This document shows, piece by piece, positions 8,057 to 15,410 of a stretch of 38,366 bases of DNA. The stretch spans positions 1-38,366 of the forward strand of contig JANOPZ010000106.1 in assembly GCA_031422195.1 (NCBI GenBank), written 5' to 3'. This stretch comes from JALOTE01 sp031422195 (GTDB lineage: Bacteria > Pseudomonadota > Alphaproteobacteria > Rhizobiales > Rhizobiaceae). Under the pieces are notes generated by a model, which saw only the letters and a program-made list of their open reading frames with translations, was not told the DNA's origin and did no database searches. Every line of letters starts with the position of its first letter. Within the stretch, counting starts at the first letter, position 1. The translations under genes were made by a program, and so were the position numbers.

Positions 8057-8121
8057 CGAATAGCTGGCCGCGGGAGTGGCCGTAAACTGACCAAATAAGC
8101 TTTTGCGGGCGGGCAAAACAC

Positions 8122-9663
8122 ATGCAACCGAACATCCAGCCGATTTTGGAAATGCGGGGCATCACCAAAACATTTCCGGGTGTCAACGCGCTGAAAGATG
8201 TCGAACTGACGGTTTATCCCGGTGAAATCCATGCTGTCGTTGGTGAAAACGGGGCAGGCAAGTCAACCCTGATGAAAGTGCTATCAGGGGTTTATCCGTA
8301 CGGCAGTTATTCTGGCGATATTGTCTTTGAGGACCAGACCCGCAAGTTTAACGCCATTTCAAACAGCGAAGATATTGGTATTATCATCATCCACCAAGAG
8401 CTGGCTTTAGTGCCGCTTTTATCCATTGCTGAAAATATATTTCTTGGCCATGAACCCGCCAAAAATGGCATTATCAATTGGTACGAGGCTTTTGCCCGCA
8501 CCAAGGCTTTGTTGGATAAGGTTGGTCTTAAGGAGCACCCCAACACGCTGATTACCAATATTGGTACCGGCAAGCAGCAGCTTGTTGAAATTGCAAAAGC
8601 GCTCAATAAAAAAGTAAAATTATTGATCCTTGATGAACCGACGTCTTCGCTCAACGAGCATGATTCAAATGCGCTGCTTGACTTGCTCAAAGCGTTTAGA
8701 GCGCAGGGTATTTCATCGATCCTGATCACGCATAAGCTCAATGAAGTCATGAAGGTTGCTGATCACATCACAGTGATACGCGATGGTAAAACTGTGGATT
8801 TGCTGGATGTGAAAAGCGGTGAGGTCAATGAAGACCGTATCATTAAGGCTATGGTCGGGCGAGAATTGACAGACCGCTTTCCGCCACGTTTGCCCAACAT
8901 CGGTTCACCCGTTTTTGAAGTGACCAACTGGAACTGTTACCACCCGCTCCATGCCGACCGCCACTTCATCAAGAATGTATCATTCAATGTAAATGCCGGT
9001 GAAGTGGTTGGTATTGCAGGCCTGATGGGTTCTGGCCGCACAGAATTAGCGATGTCGTTGTTTGGGCGTGCATGGGGTCAAAAAATCAGCGGAGAGGTAA
9101 AAATCCACGGTAAGCTGGTCAATGTTTCGAGCATTCCAAAGGCGATGAAGGCTGGTATGGCCTACGCAACCGAGGATCGTAAAACTTATGGGCTCGTGTT
9201 GATCGACCACATTAAACACAATGTGACGCTTGCGAACTTGCATGGTGTTTCGAGCCGGATGGTTATCGATGATCAGCAAGAACTGGGTGTAGCCAATAAA
9301 TACCGCAAAGAATTAGCCATCCGTTCCAGCGGCGTGTTCCAAACTACAGTAAACCTGTCTGGCGGAAACCAACAAAAAGTAGTTTTGGCAAAATGGCTGT
9401 TTTCCAGCCCCGATATTTTGATTTTGGATGAGCCGACGCGCGGTATTGATGTTGGCGCAAAATCTGAAATTTACGGAATCATTAATGAGCTGGCGGCGCA
9501 AGGCAAAGCCGTCATTGTGATTTCATCGGAAATGCCAGAATTGCTGGGAATTTCAGATCGGATTTATGTCATGAATGAGGGACGATTTGTGGCTGAAATG
9601 CCAACCAAAGAAGCCAGCCAAGAAAAAATTATGCGCGCAATTATGAAATCATGGAACGCTTGA
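8122..9663 (+). CDS. gguA: Sugar ABC transporter ATPase GguA (two ATPase domains)
   Basis: Cytoplasmic ATPase of a CUT2 sugar importer, 513 aa, with two fused nucleotide-binding domains. Domain 1 has a canonical Walker A, GENGAGKST (41-49), a signature position reading IGTGKQQL, and Walker B LLILDEPTSS. Domain 2 has a degenerate Walker A, GLMGSGRT (300-307), a canonical LSGGNQQK (412-419), and LILDEPTRGIDVG. This division of intact motifs between the two halves is normal for the family (RbsA, MglA, XylG). The stop is two bases from the start of gguB, so the pair is translationally coupled. There is no strong ribosome-binding site. Confidence 0.9.
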   Translation: MQPNIQPILEMRGITKTFPGVNALKDVELTVYPGEIHAVVGENGAGKSTLMKVLSGVYPYGSYSGDIVFEDQTRKFNAISNSEDIGIIIIHQELALVPLLSIAENIFLGHEPAKNGIINWYEAFARTKALLDKVGLKEHPNTLITNIGTGKQQLVEIAKALNKKVKLLILDEPTSSLNEHDSNALLDLLKAFRAQGISSILITHKLNEVMKVADHITVIRDGKTVDLLDVKSGEVNEDRIIKAMVGRELTDRFPPRLPNIGSPVFEVTNWNCYHPLHADRHFIKNVSFNVNAGEVVGIAGLMGSGRTELAMSLFGRAWGQKISGEVKIHGKLVNVSSIPKAMKAGMAYATEDRKTYGLVLIDHIKHNVTLANLHGVSSRMVIDDQQELGVANKYRKELAIRSSGVFQTTVNLSGGNQQKVVLAKWLFSSPDILILDEPTRGIDVGAKSEIYGIINELAAQGKAVIVISSEMPELLGISDRIYVMNEGRFVAEMPTKEASQEKIMRAIMKSWNA

Positions 9664-9664
9664 C

Positions 9665-10867
9665 ATGAGCCAGACCCCTCTTGAGGCGCAGGCCAGCCCT
9701 GACATAATGCGCTTTTTGAAAGCCAATATCCGCGATTATGCGCTGTTGCTGTCACTGTTGGCAATCATGGTTTTCTTCCAGTTCACCACGAATGGCACGT
9801 TGTTCAAGCCGATTAATATTACCAATTTGATCCTGCAAAACAGCTACATCATCATCATGGCGCTGGGCATGTTACTGGTGATTGTTGCCGGGCATATTGA
9901 CCTGTCTGTAGGTTCTGTCTCTGGTTTTATTGGTGCGGTTGCAGCCATTATGATGGTTTCGCTGAAACTGGACCCGTTTTTGTCCGTCGTCGCTTGCATT
10001 TTCTTAGGAGCGTTGATCGGGGCTGCTCAAGGGTATTTTGTAGCGTATCACAAGATACCGGCGTTTATTGTGACACTTGCTGGTATGCTCATCTTTAAGG
10101 GCTTGTCACTCACCGTTTTGGGCGGTGCATCGGTTGGCCCGTTTCCGAAATCGTTTCAGCTTCTTTCGTCGGGCTTTGTGCCTGATGTTTTCACATTCCA
10201 ATTGTCTGGCGGGCCATTTAATCTTTTAGCGTTGATTATTGGCGCTGCCACGACTGCGCTCATTATCTATTTCAATTTCAAAGAGCGTAACAACCAATTG
10301 AAATATGGCTTGGCGGAAGAGCCAGCGATTATTTTCTACGGACGTAATATTCTTATCACGTTTGCTTTCCTTGGATTTTCGTTTGTGATGGCCAGCTATA
10401 AGGGCCTGCCCAATGTGCTCATCGTGATGTTCACACTGATCGCTTTGTTTGTTTTTATCACCACCCGCACAACATTTGGCCGCCGCGTTTATGCGATGGG
10501 CGGCAATGAAAAGGCAGCTAAGCTTTCAGGCATCAACACCGAGAAAATGACGCTTGGCATATTCACCATCATGGGCGCGCTTGCGGGCCTTGCAGGGCTG
10601 GTTTTTGCGGCGCGCCTGAATGTTGCCACGCCAAAAGCAGGCCTCGGTTTTGAACTTGAAGTCATCGCCGCTTGCTTCATTGGCGGCGCTGCGGTTACCG
10701 GCGGTGTTGGCAAGATCATCGGGGCCGTTATTGGCGCTTTCATCATCGGCGTTATGAACAACGGTATGTCGATTATGGGAATTGGTATTGACTGGCAGCA
10801 GGTGATTAAAGGTGTCGTTTTGATGCTGGCTGTGTTCTTGGATGTCTATTACAAAAACAAGGGTTGA
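9665..10867 (+). CDS. gguB: Sugar ABC transporter permease GguB
   Basis: Inner-membrane permease of the same importer, 400 aa with roughly ten membrane helices. It contains the BPD_transp_2 family segments LVIVAGHIDLSVGSVSGF near residue 80, TTFGRRVYAMGGNEKAAKLS near 270, and GAVIGAFIIGVMNNGMSI near 365. The length matches GguB and XylH. It follows gguA in TGACATG. The gguC gene often found next in Agrobacterium is absent; 291 bases without a clear terminator follow instead. Confidence 0.9.
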   Translation: MSQTPLEAQASPDIMRFLKANIRDYALLLSLLAIMVFFQFTTNGTLFKPINITNLILQNSYIIIMALGMLLVIVAGHIDLSVGSVSGFIGAVAAIMMVSLKLDPFLSVVACIFLGALIGAAQGYFVAYHKIPAFIVTLAGMLIFKGLSLTVLGGASVGPFPKSFQLLSSGFVPDVFTFQLSGGPFNLLALIIGAATTALIIYFNFKERNNQLKYGLAEEPAIIFYGRNILITFAFLGFSFVMASYKGLPNVLIVMFTLIALFVFITTRTTFGRRVYAMGGNEKAAKLSGINTEKMTLGIFTIMGALAGLAGLVFAARLNVATPKAGLGFELEVIAACFIGGAAVTGGVGKIIGAVIGAFIIGVMNNGMSIMGIGIDWQQVIKGVVLMLAVFLDVYYKNKG

Positions 10868-10902
10868 GTTTTGAGCAAAGCTTGCAACCCTAACTTAAAA
10901 GG

Positions 10903-10928
10903 CAAATAGCAGACCCAAATAGCAGACA
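10903..10928. repeat. 13-bp direct tandem duplication
   Basis: CAAATAGCAGAC is repeated head to tail at 10903 and 10916, 13 bases apart, just past gguB. No function can be assigned. It is one of several short tandem duplications in the spacers of this window. Confidence 0.8.
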
Positions 10929-11158
10929 AACGTCAAATCTCAGCGTCAAGCCGCTAGCAAATAGGGCAGCGCTGTATGCCGCCCAATTCATGTGTGATGT
11001 TACAGCTTTGCCAAACCGTTTGGCGCTTCCCGGACCATAGTGAAATGAAGCGGATCAAAAGCCGGCCAAATTTGAGTGTGCTAACCGGTGTACCTTTCAA
11101 CTGATTGCTTTAATCAGATCAACAAAACACCGCTCTCGCCATTTACGGGCGTTTACGA

Positions 11159-11761
11159 TCAGCCTAATTTATCGAGTTTACGTTGCATCAAAGAAATCTG
11201 GTCGCGCAGTTCGCTGAGTTCTGTTCGATCTTCGGCGGGTTTCGTTTCGGTCGCGTCTTGGGGTTCAGGTGCAGAAACCGGCAAGCCGAAAGGCGACATC
11301 ATGCGCATGGCTTGCTGAAACATATCCATATTGCGCCGCACCTGGGATTCCACCAGCTTGACAACTTGGCCGGATTTTAAGACTTCGATCGGGTTTTGGG
11401 TAAACAGCTCCGCCATCTCTTCGCGCATGAGCTGTTGATCTTTGGTAAAGCTGGCCATGGATTGCTCAAGGAAGCTGGGTACAAGCGTTTGCATCTGGTC
11501 GCCATAAAGACCGATGAGCTGCCGCAGAAACGGTATGGGCAGCATGGTTTCACCGTTTTTATTTTCAAGGTCGAAGATTATTTGGGTCAAAACGCTGTGC
11601 GTTAAATCGTTGCTGGTTTTGGCGTCTTCAACTTCAAATTCCTCACCTCGTTTGACCATTTCGGCTAAATCTTCAAGTGTCACGTAAGTGGAGGTGCCGG
11701 TATTATAAAGGCGGCGGTTGGCATATTTCTTTATAACGGTAGGTCCATCAGTTTTTGCCAT
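11159..11761 (-). CDS. phaR: Polyhydroxyalkanoate synthesis repressor PhaR
   Basis: DNA- and polymer-binding repressor, 200 aa. The N-terminal PHB_acc_N DNA-binding domain occupies residues 8-70, with the characteristic IKKYANRRLYNTGTSTYVTL and the LTHSVLTQIIFD segment. It is followed by the PHB accumulation regulatory domain (LPIPFLRQLIGLYGDQMQ, then VPSFLEQSM). The C-terminus is Pro/Gln/Glu-rich and ends in a short coiled coil (LRDQISLMQRKLDKLG). In characterised species PhaR represses phasin and pha genes until nascent PHB titrates it away. It is divergent from phaA-phaB, with palindromes in between. GGAG lies upstream of its ATG. Confidence 0.93.
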   Translation of the reverse strand: MAKTDGPTVIKKYANRRLYNTGTSTYVTLEDLAEMVKRGEEFEVEDAKTSNDLTHSVLTQIIFDLENKNGETMLPIPFLRQLIGLYGDQMQTLVPSFLEQSMASFTKDQQLMREEMAELFTQNPIEVLKSGQVVKLVESQVRRNMDMFQQAMRMMSPFGLPVSAPEPQDATETKPAEDRTELSELRDQISLMQRKLDKLG

Positions 11762-11819
11762 AGTTCGCTCCTAAAAACGCAGAAAAACAACTAAAAAGCG
11801 TAATTGTTGATTGTCTTAG

Positions 11820-11845
11820 TTGCAGTGCGGCAAAACGCAATGCGT
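11820..11845. promoter_or_regulatory. Palindromes between phaR and phaA, candidate PhaR sites
   Basis: TTGC-N6-GCAA (11820-11833) is followed at once by the perfect palindrome ACGCAATGCGT (11835-11845), and a further TTGCTGCA lies at 11849. Characterised PhaR proteins bind TGC/GCA-rich inverted repeats, so autoregulation and control of phaAB are plausible. Assignment is by position and composition only. Confidence 0.45.
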
Positions 11846-11959
11846 TTCTTGCTGCATGATAAAACTGGCCTGCTTGTATCAGACAGGCAGAAATTCATGG
11901 CTGCACTGCGCAAGGGCGACTGGGCAAAGCTGAAATCCATGTTAAAAAGAGATAAGTGA
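11840..11959 (+). CDS. Possible 39-residue small protein
   Basis: An open frame from ATG 11840 to TGA 11957 encodes 39 residues, basic and helical in look (…GLLVSDRQKF… …GDWAKLKSMLKRDK). It lies 31 bases before phaA on the same strand. There is no convincing ribosome-binding site, and the start codon is inside the palindrome at 11835-11845, which favours a regulatory reading. I do not recognise the sequence. It could also be the remnant of a longer gene. Confidence 0.2.
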   Translation: MRFLLHDKTGLLVSDRQKFMAALRKGDWAKLKSMLKRDK

Positions 11960-11990
11960 AAATAATAAATTGAAAAGTTGGAGGAACCCC

Positions 11991-13166
11991 ATGTCTGAAA
12001 CTATCGTCATTGCGAGTGCCGCGCGCACGCCCGTTGGATCATTTAATGGCGCTTTTGCCGACACTTCCGCACATATTTTGGGTTCTATCGCGATCAGAGC
12101 CGCATTGGAACGCGCTGGCGTTGAGCCGGGCGCGGTTGATGAAGTGATTATGGGCCAAATTTTGACAGCGGGCGCCGGCCAAAACCCTGCGCGTCAGGCG
12201 GCAATGGCAGCGGGCATTCCAAATGAGGCAACCGCTTGGGGGCTTAATCAACTCTGCGGTTCGGGCCTTCGCGCCGTGTCCATTGGCATGCAGCAGATCG
12301 CAATGGGCGACGCGACAATTATTGTTGCTGGCGGACAGGAATCGATGTCGATGTCACCCCACTGCGCCCATTTGCGTTCGGGCACGAAAATGGGCGACAT
12401 GAAAATGGTCGATACCATGCTGAAAGACGGTCTTACGGATGCGTTTTTTGGTTATCATATGGGCAACACCGCTGAAAATGTGGCGCGCCAGTGGCAGCTC
12501 AGCCGAGAGGATCAAGACAATTTCGCTGTGGCTTCGCAGAATAAAGCTGAAGCGGCACAAAAAGCGGGTCGTTTCAAAGACGAAATTGTGCCGGTCACAC
12601 TCAAAACCCGTAAGGGTGATGTCGTGGTTAGCGATGATGAATATATCAAACACGGCACCACACTTGAAGGTATTGCCAAGCTGCGCCCAGCCTTTGATAA
12701 AGAAGGCACAGTTACTGCGGCCAATGCATCGGGTCTCAATGATGGCGGCGCGGCAATCGTTTTGATGACAGAAAAAGAAGCCAACCGCCGTGGCATCACG
12801 CCAATGGCGCGGATTGTATCTTGGGCAACCGCAGGTGTTGATCCGCAAATTATGGGAACCGGCCCTATTCCATCATCGCGGCTTGCCTTGAAAAAAGCCG
12901 GTTGGAAGGCCGAACAGCTTGATCTGGTCGAGGCCAATGAGGCTTTTGCGGCGCAGGCCTGTGCCGTCAACAAAGACATGGGCTGGGACCCTTCAATCGT
13001 CAACGTCAATGGCGGCGCTATTGCGATTGGCCATCCTGTTGGCGCATCGGGCGCACGTATTTTGAATACGCTATTGTTTGAGATGGCCCGCCGCGATGCC
13101 AAACGCGGACTTGCAACGCTGTGTATTGGCGGCGGCATGGGCGTTGCGCTAACGATTGAGAGATAA
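11991..13166 (+). CDS. phaA: Acetyl-CoA acetyltransferase (beta-ketothiolase) PhaA
   Basis: Biosynthetic thiolase condensing two acetyl-CoA to acetoacetyl-CoA, first step of PHB synthesis, cytosolic. At 391 aa it has the usual family length. The nucleophile Cys89 is in NQLCGSGLRA, with His348 in GHPVGASG and Cys378 in LCIGGGMG, so the active site is complete. The substrate-loop motif VAGGQESMSMSPH is present near 113. Start chosen at ATG 11991 after GGAGGAA, not the in-frame codon 21 bases upstream. phaB follows after 30 bases with its own strong ribosome-binding site, so the two form an operon. Confidence 0.95.
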   Translation: MSETIVIASAARTPVGSFNGAFADTSAHILGSIAIRAALERAGVEPGAVDEVIMGQILTAGAGQNPARQAAMAAGIPNEATAWGLNQLCGSGLRAVSIGMQQIAMGDATIIVAGGQESMSMSPHCAHLRSGTKMGDMKMVDTMLKDGLTDAFFGYHMGNTAENVARQWQLSREDQDNFAVASQNKAEAAQKAGRFKDEIVPVTLKTRKGDVVVSDDEYIKHGTTLEGIAKLRPAFDKEGTVTAANASGLNDGGAAIVLMTEKEANRRGITPMARIVSWATAGVDPQIMGTGPIPSSRLALKKAGWKAEQLDLVEANEAFAAQACAVNKDMGWDPSIVNVNGGAIAIGHPVGASGARILNTLLFEMARRDAKRGLATLCIGGGMGVALTIER

Positions 13167-13196
13167 CAATTAATAAGCCTTTTGGGAGGGGATAAA

Positions 13197-13922
13197 ATGA
13201 CTAAAGTTGCACTTGTTACGGGAGGCACGCGCGGGATAGGCGAAGCGATATCTGTGGCGCTTAAAGCGGCGGGTTATACCGTTGCCGCAAACTATGCGGG
13301 CAATGATGAGGCTGCGGCTGCTTTCACCGCGGAAACCGGCATTCCGGCCTATAAATGGTCGGTTGCTGATTATGAGGCTTGCGCGGCTGGGATTGCCAAA
13401 GTTGAGGCCGAACTTGGGCCAATTGCGGTTCTCGTGAATAATGCCGGTATCACCCGCGATGCGATGTTTCACAAAATGACGCCGCAAATGTGGAACGAAG
13501 TGATTGGCACCAATTTGAACGGTGTGTTTAACATGACGCAGCCCATCTGGGGCGGGATGCGCGACCGAAAGTTTGGCCGCGTGATTACGATTTCATCGAT
13601 CAACGGGCAAAAAGGCCAAATGGGGCAGGTCAATTACTCTGCGTCGAAGGCTGGTGATATTGGGTTTACCAAAGCGCTGGCCCAAGAGGGCGCGCGCGCT
13701 GGCATTACCGTCAACGTGATTTGCCCCGGCTATATTGGCACCGATATGGTCAAAGCCATGGATGAAAAAGTGCTGAACGAACGGATTATTCCGCAAATTC
13801 CGGTCGGGAGACTGGGGACACCAGAAGAGATTGCGCGTTGCGTGGTGTTTTTGGCGGCTGATGAGGCCGGGTTTATTACCGGCTCCACAATATCGGCCAA
13901 TGGCGGTCAGTATTTCGCTTAG
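13197..13922 (+). CDS. phaB: Acetoacetyl-CoA reductase PhaB
   Basis: NADPH-dependent reductase of acetoacetyl-CoA to (R)-3-hydroxybutyryl-CoA, the monomer for PHB synthase. It is a short-chain dehydrogenase of 241 aa. The cofactor motif TGGTRGIG is at 8-15, NNAG at 81-84, and the catalytic Ser (SSING) with Tyr147/Lys151 (YSASK) are intact. C-terminal segments CPGYIGTDM and GFITGSTISANGGQYF are typical of PhaB. The start is ATG 13197 after GGGAGGGG. No phaC synthase is in the window. Confidence 0.95.
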   Translation: MTKVALVTGGTRGIGEAISVALKAAGYTVAANYAGNDEAAAAFTAETGIPAYKWSVADYEACAAGIAKVEAELGPIAVLVNNAGITRDAMFHKMTPQMWNEVIGTNLNGVFNMTQPIWGGMRDRKFGRVITISSINGQKGQMGQVNYSASKAGDIGFTKALAQEGARAGITVNVICPGYIGTDMVKAMDEKVLNERIIPQIPVGRLGTPEEIARCVVFLAADEAGFITGSTISANGGQYFA

Positions 13923-13948
13923 AGGTACCATGGGTTGAATTTAGTCAT

Positions 13949-13967
13949 CCCCGCGCTTGTTGCGGGG
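13949..13967. terminator. Hairpin between convergent phaB and aqpZ
   Basis: CCCCGC-GCTTGTT-GCGGGG forms a strong 6-bp GC stem between two convergent genes. There is no long T-run on either strand, so it may be a bidirectional terminator or a copy of a dispersed GC-hairpin element (TCATCCCCGCG...-type) common in alphaproteobacterial spacers. Confidence 0.5.
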
Positions 13968-14053
13968 TTGACGAAGTAAAATCCTGCTAAAACTTCGTGG
14001 TTCGAGACGCTGCTGACCGGCTTCTCGCCACAAACGATAGGGAAACTCAGCGA

Positions 14054-14746
14054 TTATTCGTCGCCGAGCAATGCCATATGAATAATTCCGCCGAGCGCGC
14101 CGCCAACCAATGGAGCAATCAAGAACAGCCACAATTGCTGCAATGCCCAGCCGTCTGCAAACAGAGCAACGCCGATTGAACGGGCGGGATTAACTGAGGT
14201 ATTGGTCACTGGAATTGAAATCAGGTGGATCAAAACGAGAGCCAGACCGATGGCAATTGGGGCAAAGCCCGCAGGCACGCGGCTTGTGGTTGCACCAAGG
14301 ATGATGATCAAAAAGAATGCTGTGAGCACAATTTCGATGATTAACGCTGACATCATGGAATAGCCGCCCGGCGAATGTTCGCCATAGCCGTTTGAAGCAA
14401 AGCCACCGGCTGCAAAACCTGCTTTGCCAGATGCGATGAGATAAAGCGTTGCTGCTGCAACAATGGCACCTGCAACTTGTGCCGCAATATAAAAGGCCAA
14501 ATCAGACATTTTGAACCGGCCCGCCACTGCGAGACCCAAAGAAACTGCCGGGTTAAAATGACCGCCAGATATGCCGCCAACAGCATAGGCCATCGTCAAT
14601 ACAGTCAGGCCAAAGGCGAGCGATACACCAACAAAGCCAATACCCAGATCAGGGTAAGCCGCTGCAAGAACTGCACTTCCGCAACCGCCAAAGACAAGCC
14701 AAAATGTTCCAATAAATTCTGCACTTAAACGCCGAGTCATAGTCAT
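14054..14746 (-). CDS. aqpZ: Aquaporin Z
   Basis: Inner-membrane water channel, 230 aa, six membrane helices and two half-helices. The first NPA box is HFNPAVSLG (Asn65) and the second is SVNPARSIG (Asn186), whose Arg189 forms the selectivity filter. The filter and pore sequence (GGISGGHFNPAVSLG, VTNTSVNPARS) resembles AqpZ more than glycerol facilitators, which have a Asp after the second NPA (NPARD); here it is Ser. So this is a water channel and not part of the glycerol system. It stands alone, convergent with phaB. Confidence 0.93.
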   Translation of the reverse strand: MTMTRRLSAEFIGTFWLVFGGCGSAVLAAAYPDLGIGFVGVSLAFGLTVLTMAYAVGGISGGHFNPAVSLGLAVAGRFKMSDLAFYIAAQVAGAIVAAATLYLIASGKAGFAAGGFASNGYGEHSPGGYSMMSALIIEIVLTAFFLIIILGATTSRVPAGFAPIAIGLALVLIHLISIPVTNTSVNPARSIGVALFADGWALQQLWLFLIAPLVGGALGGIIHMALLGDE

Positions 14747-14985
14747 GATCTGTCCCCACTTTGCTAAAACACATGTTTAACAGTTGTAAGATGTTAATGC
14801 ATTGACATGACAGTTGTGAATAGACTTCGTATTTTATCGCCATTTTTGGCCCAAACCTTAACAGATTAGGCGCTATTGCCACTGAAAAAACACGACGAAA
14901 CAAATCTAAATGCTAAGTATTGTGTTTAAGGACAGCAATAATACTATAGGCAGGCTAGAACGAAACAAGAAATCGGCTCCGCCTC

Positions 14986-15028
14986 TGATTCGTCGCCCAT
15001 TCGTTCCATTCCCGTTCGCAGTGTTAAC
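14986..15028. repeat. Direct repeat copy 1
   Basis: Begins TGATTCGTCGCCCATTCGTT and ends in GTTAAC. It matches 15267-15308 at all but one of the first 22 bases and again at CGTTC and GTTAAC; the middle differs. It includes a GATTC, which is a GANTC site of the CcrM methylase. Confidence 0.75.
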
Positions 15029-15131
15029 GAAAATCACTCAAATTCACTGTTTTGTCTTAACTAAGTGTTTGGAATGATTAATATTTATCAGAAAGTCAGG
15101 CTTTAGCGTAAGCGCAAGTTTTGCATGATAA

Positions 15132-15248
15132 TGGTTTGTTCACACCGGTTAACGCCGTAGGGTGAATTGGCGATCCAAATCTGGTTTGACGATCTACATC
15201 TTGTGCCAAAATGGACGTGGTGTGCTAGATAGTGCCGTGAACAAACCA
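15132..15248. repeat. 12-bp perfect inverted repeat enclosing 93 bases
   Basis: TGGTTTGTTCAC (15132-15143) and GTGAACAAACCA (15237-15248) are exact reverse complements. The enclosed part includes a smaller possible hairpin (CGCC...GGCG). A transcript of this region would close a roughly 117-nt structure. Alternatively the arms are two binding sites for one regulator. Confidence 0.6.
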
Positions 15249-15266
15249 CGAAAGCCAATTTAACAG

Positions 15267-15308
15267 TGATTCGTCGCCGATTCGTTCCGCGCGCGTTCCA
15301 CAGGTTAA
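15267..15308. repeat. Direct repeat copy 2
   Basis: Begins TGATTCGTCGCCGATTCGTT and ends in GTTAAC; see copy 1. It carries two GATTC sites and lies about 100 bases before the helicase start. Confidence 0.75.
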
Positions 15309-15410
15309 CTTAGAGGCGTTTTATCTTTGATTTTTGCGGCCGGGTTGCCTAATTGGTAGATGGACGACCGGTGCTTGGCCGGAACAGCGATTGGCATATT
15401 GGTTAGCTTG

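Larger units (their letters stand above)
14747..15410. other. Long gene-free region with direct and inverted repeats
   Basis: No credible gene in about 660 bases. It contains two copies of a 43-44 base direct repeat (14986-15028 and 15267-15308) and, between them, a 12-bp perfect inverted repeat with 93 bases in the loop (15132-15143 / 15237-15248). It must also hold the aqpZ promoter at its left and the helicase promoter at its right. No tRNA or known structured RNA was recognised. Confidence 0.6.

Noticed and set aside
10861..10890. GGGTTG...CAACCC hairpin at the end of gguB as a terminator
   Set aside because: The left arm includes the last codons, the stem is only 6 bp, and no T-run follows.
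12512..13228. 238-residue minus-strand frame opposite phaA
   Set aside because: It is a shadow of phaA, whose family length and active-site residues are complete.
14649..14903. Minus-strand frame upstream of aqpZ
   Set aside because: It overlaps the N-terminus of aqpZ in another frame, with no family resemblance.
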